Below, piece after piece: positions 25,769 through 34,317 of a DNA stretch of 64,000 nucleotides. Position 1 is the stretch's first letter; each line of letters begins with the position of its first letter. Made by a program: the position numbers and the translations under genes. This DNA is from Rallus limicola (taxonomy: Eukaryota > Chordata > Aves > Gruiformes > Rallidae): assembly GCA_022605955.1 (NCBI GenBank), contig JAKCOZ010000015.1:9057287-9121286 (forward strand), read 5' to 3'. The notes under the pieces were generated by a model that saw only the letters and a program-made list of their open reading frames with translations, was not told the DNA's origin and did not search any database.

Positions 25769-26120
25769 GTACGCATCCGGTGCTTCAAGAGGCGGGCACG
25801 AAATGGGCGGCCGCCCCTCAGATAGGGAGAGTGGCTACATGTACAACACCCATCCCGGAGTGCCAGAGGAACGGCCGCAGTACCATCAGTACCACCAGGC
25901 ACCGCAGCAGCCTGCCAAACCGGCACGTCCGCCCACGCCAGTGTCTCCGCGCCCAACTTCACCGCGGCCTCCACGGACACCGTCCCACCGTGGACTGCCG
26001 CCTCGCCCCGGACCGCCACCTCCCACCGGACCTCCACCTCCCTCTGGACTGCCACCCCCGACCAGACAGCCTCCAGCATTCCACAGGTTGCAGGAGCGGA
26101 ATCGCACCAAGCCCCTCTAA
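25769..26120 (+). CDS. Terminal-exon copy U14, last array unit 25692-27588
   Basis: This is a long-type exon with two hexamers and a Pro hinge. CGG to CAG gives T-R-Q-P-P-A-F-H, an Arg to Gln change unique in the array. After this unit the sequence does not re-enter another array unit at the CGGC junction but runs into the R1 5' flank (TGGCATTGCACC at 27,586), so this is the right edge of the array. Confidence 0.6.
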
Positions 26121-28296
26121 ACAAAACGGCAGCCCCGGCTGCAGGGGCTCACTGGAAGAGTCCTTCGGTCACCATTCAGTGTGGCCGTGCCAGCACAGAG
26201 GTCGGGGCATAGCAACAACGACCAGCTCTTTGAAATAAAGACAGAGGGAGCTGTTTCACAAGTACCTGCGTTGTACCAACAGCAAACCCTGCGAAGCACC
26301 AGCCCCTCTGCAGCCGAGGATGCTCACAGTGTCGGCAGGCAGGGGCTGGACCCTCTGGAGAAGATTGATGCAGGTGCCACGTTAGGGGTGCTCACAGCCA
26401 GCCCGGCAAAATGGCAACACCGCCTTGCCCAGGCGCCCGCACCCGGCTTCTGGAAAGCCTGCACCGCACACACGGCCCTCGCGCCAGGCTTCCCCACAGC
26501 CTCCAGAGCCCCCGCTGTCTCCCAGCTTGCCCATGTCCTGCGGCCTGCACTGCTCCCGTGCTTGGCTTCTCCAAAGGCTCCAGGCCCCCCGACCCCGCTT
26601 CTCCACTGCCTCCATGGCCCCCCTTCTCATCAAAGCCTGCACAGCCTCCAAGCCTGGCTTCACCACAGCCTGCAAGGCCCTGCGGCCCTCTTCACTGCCT
26701 CTGCCAGCCATCAGGGAGCCCCAGAGAGATGGACCTGTTGCCAGCAGGCACCACAATGGCCTGGCAAACGGGCACGGCTGCCCTCCCCATGGTCCCCACC
26801 CCTGGATTTGCCAAATCCTTCACAGCCCCCATGCTCGGCTTCTCCAAGGCCCTCGCAAAACCCCAGCCCTCTGCCAACCCTCCTGCAACGGCAGGACCAG
26901 ACTGGCGCATGCCAGCACCGACCAAAAGGCCCCCCTCTCCCGACCCCAAAAGCCCACTAGATCAGCCTTTGGGTACCTGCTGAAGGTGACCCCCAAAGGG
27001 TAGGAGTCGGCCTGCGAAAAGCAGCACGAGCGAATATACGGCCAACGGAACGTCCAGTTCTGATAATCTGTCTCCAAATAAAGATGGATGGAGCTGTTCC
27101 ACCTGTGTCCACTGGGACAGAAACAGAAACTCAAATGTCACAGCAAAGGCCTTTGTCAGCTGGGGTTTATGACCAGGGTCTGAGCTTCCAGAGGTGCCGT
27201 GCCGTGCCAGTTAGCACCGCCAGCTTCTCAGCGCTGCTGGCCTGTAAGAGGGACTGCTCTTTGGCTGCTGTGTTTCTGTGCTAGGAAACGCAACACATTT
27301 CTGCAAGCAGCCTCAGCTGGGAAAGCACGTTTTGCTTGGCAGGCAGCAGTCTGAGCTGGCCTTTGGTTCTGGGTTAATTGCACCCAGAACGGAAGGCCGT
27401 GAAAGCCAAAGCTGCTTGTTTCAGAGCACCGCTGTAGAAGAGCCCCCCGAGGCTGGAAAGGGCTGGCTCGGGCAGGCTGCAACCACTGTCCCTGCGGCAG
27501 GCTGGGACACCCTGTGCCTGCAAAGGCCTGCAGAGCTGAGCATCAGCAGAGCCAAGTAAAACTACAGAACAGCCACACTACAGAATGGCATTGCACCAAC
27601 GGCATTCAAACGGATCTGATGAAATGCACAGTCTTCACTCAGTCTCATGAGCTGCTGGTGGCAGCACCCAAGGAGGCCAGTAACTCTCCCGAGAGCAAGG
27701 CCTCCTGGGGCACACCGTCCATTTATTTAGCCTGCTCCAACAAGTGGCACGCAGAAGCCCAGGGCATGCGCCAGGCCCCCTCTCCCACCCCAGGCCAGCC
27801 CTTTGTTTCTTTCATGAAGTGGCAAGGAAAGTGATTGTCAGGTCCCTGGCTCTCTGCTAATGTCTGCAGAAGCAGGCTGAGGCCGGACACCTCACGCCAA
27901 GGCAGCTGCAAGAAGGGAGAGCTCGTGCGGTCTCAAGAGGTTGGGCTGTTGCTTCTTGCAGGCCCAAAAGCCGTGGGCTGAGTTTCCCTGTTGCTCTGGG
28001 GTGTTCCAATTCCTCACTCCCCTGTGACAGTGCCCGGAAAACAGGGCAGAGCTGTGGGCTCAGCCTGTGTGGGTCTGTGTCCCAGCCCTTGCACGGAGCT
28101 GCCCAGCGGGACATGCTCCCCTCCCCACCAGGGCCCCAACTGTGCACAAGCTTCTCTCCCTGAGCACCCTGAGAGCCCTCTGCATGCAGCATTGGCACAG
28201 CCAATGGGGTCACAGAGGGGCTGTGAGGTCATAGAGCCCAGCCATGATGCAGCAGCCTTAGAAAACAGAATCTCAGCCCCTGGCTCTCACTTCAGT

Positions 28297-28350
28297 TGCA
28301 GCACCAGCAGGAGCACCAGCAGGACCAGCAGCAGCAGCGGCAGCGGCATT
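28297..28350 (+). repeat. CAG-rich trinucleotide tract in the R1 5' leader
   Basis: CAGCACCAGCAGGAGCACC and similar triplets run to CAGCGGCAGCGG, ending about 20 bp before the R1 start codon. R2 and R3 share the tract. R4 has a different-length, purer (CAG)n-type version at about 46,107-46,146. It is a simple repeat that probably lies in the 5' UTR. Confidence 0.7.
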
Positions 28351-28371
28351 ATTGGACACGTGTGTGGGAAC

Positions 28372-31300
28372 ATGGCCCTGACCCGCCGTGTTCTCGTTGT
28401 CTTCCTTCTCTTCGTGGCCCTGCATGCCAGAGCTGCCTGGGCTGCTCCTTTCTCTCCAATGCAGGGAGCAGGTGAGCAGGCGGCAGGGGTGCAGGCTTTC
28501 ACTGGCTGCAGGCCAGTGGGCTCTTCTCCCAGAGAGGCGCGGGTGGTGGGCTTTTGCCTCAAGGGCTTTAGTGGCTTTCCTCTGTGGTAAAAAAGCCCTG
28601 AGGGGCTGTTATGTTGGTGCACCTGCTCCCCGATAGTGTTGCACATGGCCTGGAAAGCGGGTTTGCAGAACTGCCGGGGGCCAGGCGAGAGGTCATGGGC
28701 AAGCTCAGGCTACATCTGGCTCCCACATTGTTACCTGGCCCCTTTCCAGGGGGGAGCCTGGAATTTGCCAACGCAGCAGAGGATCCCAACCTGCAATGGA
28801 AACGTTTCTCATCTGTGCTTGCTTGTAGATGAGGATGGTGGTGAGGGTGGCAATGGTGGCTCCTTTTGTCCCAGCACGGTGCCACTGCAGGCACACAGTG
28901 AGTCTCAGCACCGTGCTGTGGAGGGGAAGGGAGAGACAAGGGCCATGCAGGAACCTCCTCTGGGACTTGCACTCCACACCACTCTGATCGCAAGCACCCT
29001 CTAAAACTGTGTCACGGGAGCTGTTCTGGCCTGTGCTTGTTTGCAGCTCTGCCCATGGGGGAAGGGGATCCATCTGCCTGGCTGGCTTCCTGGACCGACG
29101 CTCCGGCAGATCGCATGGGTATGTCAAGGCTTTTTCCGCCCGCCCTCTGAGAGCTGCCAGCTCAAAGCCCAAAGGGCAGCCAGGCGGGCGCCTCTGCGGC
29201 TGTGAGGATGGAGACCTGCACGCGTGTGCCCTCTCCGCACGCGATCTCCCCTCACCGCTTCTGCCCATGTGGATTGCAATCCATGACGGAACCTCCTCTG
29301 GTGGCTCAGTTACAGATGTGCCTGTAGGAACGACTGTTCCAGCTCCTGGCCTGGATGCTGTGCCCCAGCCCCGCTGGCATCGCAGGGGTGAGTCAGTCAG
29401 TCTCTGCCGGCCTCACTGGCTAAGCACTGGTTTTCCAGAATGTACTGGTGTGGAACGGACCCGTATGCTTTTCTCTTCAGGTCCTCCAAGAGGGCGGTAC
29501 CAACCTGAGGGAGTCAAAATGAGCCCGGAGGCCTCTCTGCGTTTAAAGAAAATGCTAGACGACCTGGAGAGGCAACACGGTGAGTGTATTTCATTCTGCC
29601 TTAGTCATGAGATGTGGCAGCTGGAGGTTTTACATACACGCTGTGGCTTGTGCCACAGGAAAGGATTGATTGAAGCCTCGCAGCAGCCATGCTGGGTTTC
29701 AGGCCCTGAACTTGTGTTGATCACACGTGTAGCAGCGCTCACCCGCTGGGCCAGCTGTTCTTCCTAAACCATATTGGTGTCTTGGAGAAGCCTTGCCTCC
29801 TGAGGATGCCATCTCCCTGATGGGGAACACTTCCATCTAATCCAGCTGTCCTGCTTGCTTTCTCAAGAGACGGACCGGGAGGCTGCGAGAGAGCTGTTGT
29901 CTCCAGAAAGAAGCAGCGGCTTACTGCCAGTCCCGAGGGGAGAAACAGAGGCAATGCCAGGCGCCGGCGTGCCAGGTAGTGTCCGTCATGCACAGCCAGC
30001 CAGTGTCACCTGTCAGGATGGCTGTGTGTCAGCAGGCTCTTCCCCCCGTGCCCGCCCTTGCCCGTCATGTCAGCTGCCAAAGCCAAACAGGTTTTGGGTT
30101 TGAGGCATCTTCTGCGTGACACTCACCTCCATCTGTAGCTGCACCCCAGAGCTTGTCGTGAGCCCCAGGAGGCCCGAGAGCAGCACAAGTGGGATCCCTC
30201 CCCTGATCTGAGGTCCAGAGCAACGCCCGGACTCTCACCTGGCTTGGACAGGGGCTTTGGGGAACCTCCGGGTGGTCTTGCATCCTCCATGCCTGAGCCA
30301 TGCTGAGGCTTTACATGTTGTCTCTTCTATTCGGCAGCGCGTTCCAAGTCCAGAGAAGACCACCACAGCAGAACGTATGAATTCTATCCAGTGGATTCAG
30401 GTACTGAGCAGTCCTGATGGGGTCCCAAAGTGGGAGACACCTCCCAAAACCTGGGAGCATCTGCGAGCAGTGCCCAGGCTGGAGAAAAGGCAGAAGGGGA
30501 GAGCAAGGTTCAGATGTCCCTTGAGAAGGCCTCAGACTGTGGGAGCTGGCCTAGCAGGAAGGGTGGGTTGGGGTTGGCGCTCTCTGCTGCCGGGAGCTCT
30601 TGCCCGTGTCCCTCGAAGGAGCGAGTGAGTGGTCAAGCAGCTGAGGTCTGCCATGTGCTCTCCTCCTGGCAGCCTGTGTTTTCTTGGGTGGCACAAACTG
30701 TACCAAGGGTGCAAGCGTGCCTCCAGGCACAGGCATGGAGAGGAAACCGAGGACTTCCCGGCCGTGCCCACCAAAGTCGCCACAAGCTCACCAGTGGTGC
30801 ACAGGATGGACTAACATCCCAATTTGCTCCTCCAGATGCAGGCAGAGAGAGGACAAGTGCTGACAGTCCCATAAAGGCCTCTGGTGTATTCTGCCCCGAA
30901 GAAGTGCGCTGGAAGTGTATGACTGGCACAGCGGTTGCGGTCGGTTTCCTGCTAGTTGCAGTCATGGTGGTGTGTGTGATGCGGTGGCGGAGGCGGCAAA
31001 AGAAAAAACAGTGAGTTGTGGATCTATTCTACCTCCCTCCCGGCAAAGACACGCACCCACGCTGCTTGCTTTGGTGGCTGCTCCTAGCCAGGAAGGATTC
31101 CTAGTCAGGCTGCTGCAGAGTGGCCAGTTAGTGCTGGGCTAAGAACTCTGCTGAGCTTTCTGGTGCTGTCAGATGCTTCAACCTAATTCCTGGGCGGCCA
31201 GCTCAGGAGCCTGCTCTGACTGCAGCCAGTATCAGCTCCAACTGACCCTGCCTGGACAAGAGCAGCCCCAGGAGCGGGCTCAGGAAGAGAAAGAGCAGGC

Positions 31301-32068
31301 CTGAGGTCGCTCTACCAACCGAGCCATGCACTAGCACCCAGTGCTGAGCACGAGCCCTGCTCAGAGGAATGCCGCTGCTGGGCGGTGCACAGAGGGGCAG
31401 TGTCCACCTCGGCCCAGGGGTGCCAGCAGCTCCACCCGTGGCGGTGAGCCTTGCCGGCTCTGGGCCACCGGGGAAAGGAGAGGGCCTGAGCCGCCTCCTC
31501 TCTCCTCAGGTACGCATCCGGTGCTTCAAGAGGCGGGCACGAAATGGGCGGCCGCCACTCAGATATGGAGAGTGGCTACAGGTACAACACCCATCCCGGA
31601 GTGCCAGAGGAACGGCCGCAGTACCATCAGTACCACCAGGCACCGCAGCAGCCTGCCAAACCGGCACGTCCGCCCACGCCAGTGTCTCCGCGCCCAACTT
31701 CACCGCGGCTTCCACAGACACCGTCGCACCGTGGACTGCAGCCTCGCTCCGGACCGCCATCTCCCCCCGGACCTCCACCTCCCCCCGGACCGCCCCCTCC
31801 AACCGGACCCCCACCTCCAACCGGACCTCCACCTCCCCCCGGACCGCCCCCTCCACCCGGACCGCCACCTCCAACCGGACCTCCACCTCCCCCCGGACCG
31901 CCCCCTCCACGCGGACCGCCCCCTCCACCCGGACCGCCACCTCCCCCCGGACCGCCCCCTCCACCCGGACCCCCACCTCCCCCCGGACCTCCACCTCCCT
32001 CTGGACTGCCAACCCCGACCAGACGGCCTGCAGCATTCCATAGGTTGCAGGAGCGGAATCGCACCTAG
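28372..32068 (+). CDS. R1: intact unnamed type I membrane protein with GPPPPx-repeat cytoplasmic tail (9 exons, 438 aa predicted)
   Basis: Exons by splice sites and phase: 28372-28471, 28829-28897, 29047-29118, 29316-29387, 29481-29579, 29868-29975, 30338-30400, 30836-31010, 31510-32068. Internal junctions are phase 1, except the last (CA|G, phase 2). The start has A at -3 and G at +4. Exon 1 gives a signal peptide (MALTRRVLVVFLLFVALH, then predicted cleavage after A-W-A). Exons 2-7 give a short, Cys-poor ectodomain: an acidic Gly-rich part, a W-L-A-S-W motif and a helical charged stretch (exons 5-6). Exon 8 encodes one membrane segment (G-T-A-V-A-V-G-F-L-L-V-A-V-M-V-V-C-V-M) and a basic R-W-R-R-R-Q-K-K-K stop-transfer. 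Exon 9 is a Tyr/His/Gln patch, 14 GPPPPx hexamers and the end N-R-T. GPPPPP is a known profilin/SH3-type ligand; such binding here is inference. I do not recognise the family. Confidence 0.78.
31242..31264 (+). other. 23-bp intron-8 segment that recurs at 53,560
   Basis: CTGACCCTGCCTGGACAAGA followed by GCA in R1 intron 8 (present also in R2 and R3) is repeated exactly at 53,560-53,582, about 20 kb downstream, in otherwise unrelated sequence. It may be a remnant of an older duplicate. Confidence 0.5.
31751..32002 (+). repeat. Coding 18-bp minisatellite, 14 copies (R1 tail)
   Basis: Fourteen in-frame 18-bp units (GGACCGCCACCTCCCCCC and variants) encode GPPSPP, then GPPPP followed by P, T, R or S. 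Its length is exactly 252 bp. The array copies at 1-27.6 kb have one or two units, R3 has twelve, and R2 spans 250 bp with indels. The C-rich strand means G-runs on the minus strand. Confidence 0.9.
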
Positions 32069-34317
32069 CACCTCTAAACAAAAGGGCACCCCCGGCTGCA
32101 GGGGCTCACTTCGATCACCATTCAGTGTGGCCGTGCCAGCAGAGAGGTCGGGGCATAGCAACAACCACCAGCTCTTTGAAATAAAGACAGAGGGAGCTGT
32201 TTCACAAGTACCTGCGTTGTACCAACCGCAAACCCTGCGAAGCACCAGCCCCTCTGCAGCCGAGGATGCTCACAGTGTCGGCAGGCAGGGGCTGGACCCT
32301 CTGGAGAAGATCGATGCAGGTGCCACGTTAGGGGTGCTCACAGCCAGCCCGGCAAAATGGCAACACCGCCTTGCCCAGGCGCCCGCACCCGGCTTCCGGA
32401 AAGCCTGCACCGCACACACGGCCCTCGCGCCAGGCTTCCCCACAGCCTCCAGAGCCCCCGCTGTCTCCCAGCTTGCCCATGTCCTGCGGCCTGCACTGCT
32501 CCCGTGCTTGGCTTCTCCAAAGGCTCCAGGCCCCCCGACCCCGCTTCTCCACTGCCTCCATGGCCCCCCTTCTCATCAAAGCCTGCACAGCCTCCAAGCC
32601 TGGCTTCACCACAGCCTGCAAGGCCCTGCAGCCCTCTTCACTGCCTCTACCAGCCATCAGGGAGCCCCAGAGAGATGGACCTGTTGCCAGCAGGCACCAC
32701 AGTGGCCTGGCAAACGGGCACGGCTGCCCTCCCCATGGTCCCCACCCCTGGATTTGCCAAATCCTTCACAGCCCCCATGCTCGGCTTCTCCAAGGCCCTC
32801 GCAAAACCCCAACCCTCTGCCAACCCTCCTGCAACGGCAGGACCAGACTGGCGCATGCCAGCACCGACCAAAAGGCCCCCCTCTCCCAACCCCAAAAGCC
32901 CACTAGATCAGCCTTTGGGTACCTGCTGAAGGTGACCCCCAAAGGGTAGGAGTCGGCCTGCGAAAAGCAGCACGAGCGAATATACGGCCAACGGAACGTC
33001 CAGTTCTGATAATCTGTCTCCAAATAAAGATGGATGGAGCTGTTCCACCTGTGTCCACTGGGACAGAAACAGAAACTCAAATGTCACAGCAAAGGCCTTT
33101 GTCAGCTGGGGTTTATGACCAGGGTCTGAGCTTCCAGAGGTGCCGTGCCGTGCCAGTTAGCACCGCCAGCTTCTCAGCGCTGCTGGCCTGTAAGAGGGAC
33201 TGCTCTTTGGCTGCTGTGTTTCTGTGCTAGGAAACGCAACACATTTCTGCAAGCAGCCTCAGCTGGGAAAGCACGTTTTGCTTGGCAGGCAGCAGTCTGA
33301 GCTGGCCTTTGGTTCTGGGTTAATTGCACCCAGAACGGAAGGCCGTGAAAGCCAAAGCTGCTTGTTTCAGAGCACCGCTGTAGAAGAGCCCCCCGAGGCT
33401 GGAAAGGGCTGGCTCGGGCAGGCTGCAACCACTGTCCCTGCGGCAGGCTGGGACACCCTGTGCCTGCAAAGGCCTGCAGAGCCGAGCATCAGCAGAGCCA
33501 AGTAAAACTACAGAACAGCCACACTACAGAACGGCATTGCACCAACGGCATTCAAACGGATCTGATGAAATGCACAGTCTTCACTCAGTCTCATGAGCTG
33601 CTGGTGGCAGCACCCAAGGAGGCCAGTAACTCTCCCGAGAGCAAGGCCTCCTGGGGCACACCGTCCATTTATTTAGCCTGCTCCAACAAGTGGCACGCAG
33701 AAGCCCAGGGCATGCGCCAGGCCCCCTCTCCCACCCCAGGCCAGCCCTTTGTTTCTTTCATGAAGTGGCAAGGAAAGTGATTGTCAGGTCCCTGGCTCTC
33801 TGCTAATGTCTGCAGAAGCAGGCTGAGGCCAGACACCTCACGCCAAGGCAGCTGCAAGAAGGGAGAGCTCGTGCGGTCTCAAGAGGTTGGGCTGTTGCTT
33901 CTTGCAGGCCCAAAAGCCGTGGGCTGAGTTTCCCTGTTGCTCTGGGGTGTTCCAATTCCTCACTCCCCTGTGACAGTGCCCGGAAAACAGGGCAGAGCTG
34001 TGGGCTCAGCCTGTGTGGGTCTGTGTCCCAGCCCTTGCACGGAGCTGCCCAGCGGGACATGCTCCCCTCCCCACCAGGGCCCCAACTGTGCACAAGCTTC
34101 TCTCCCTGAGCACCCTGAGAGCCCTCTGCATGCAGCATTGGCACAGCCAATGGGGTCGCAGAGGGGCTGTGAGGTCATAGAGCCCAGCCATGATGCAGCA
34201 GCCTTAGAAAACAGAATCTCAGCCCCTGGCTCTCACTTCAGTTGCAGCACCAGCAGGAGCACCAGCAGGACCAGCAGCAGCAGCGGCAGCGGCATTATTG
34301 GACACGTGTGTGGGAAC

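Larger units (their letters stand above)
1..27588 (+). repeat. Tandem array of ~1.88-1.90 kb units, each a copy of a gene 3' end
   Basis: One partial unit (1-1173) is followed by 14 complete direct units starting at 1174, 3071, 4968, 6847, 8726, 10605, 12484, 14381, 16279, 18158, 20055, 21934, 23813 and 25692. Unit length is 1897 or 1879 bp, the 18-bp step being one coding hexapeptide repeat; unit 8 is 1898 bp because of one extra C. Units differ by scattered substitutions only. In order each holds a pyrimidine-rich acceptor ending in CTCCTCAG, a proline-rich terminal exon, TAA, an AATAAA about 115 bp later, about 700 bp of C-rich degenerate repeat, a second AATAAA and about 600 bp of non-repetitive DNA. 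The same segment occurs once in each 5.9-kb gene repeat downstream (about 31,457-33,534 in R1), so the array is an amplified gene 3' end rather than an unrelated satellite. Confidence 0.97.
27589..33534 (+). repeat. Gene-containing direct repeat R1 (~5.95 kb)
   Basis: This is the first of four direct repeats, each starting at CATTGCACCAACGGCATTC. It holds about 780 bp of 5' flank, nine coding exons and a 3' part equivalent to one array unit. About 780 bp before the ATG (27,589-28,371) show no TATA-like element near the start and no recognisable gene. R1 and R2 are nearly identical over their whole length. Confidence 0.93.

Noticed and set aside
1..27588. CRISPR array or bacterial tandem operon
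   Set aside because: The units are 1.9 kb, not short repeats with spacers, and carry eukaryotic splice and poly(A) signals.
27514..27834. 106-codon plus-strand frame crossing the array/R1 boundary, recurring in R2-R4
   Set aside because: It recurs only because the DNA is duplicated. There is no splice context or recognisable domain, and it crosses the recombination junction.
27991..28590. 199-codon frame containing the signal-peptide region of R1 in another frame or with an upstream start
   Set aside because: The phase-1 exon chain and signal peptide use the ATG at 28,372. The longer frame runs through the CAG tract and into intron 1.
31627..32064. Glycine-rich minus-strand frames (GGGGPGGGG) opposite the proline-rich tail
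   Set aside because: They are the antisense of the GPPPPx repeat, with no splice or start support.
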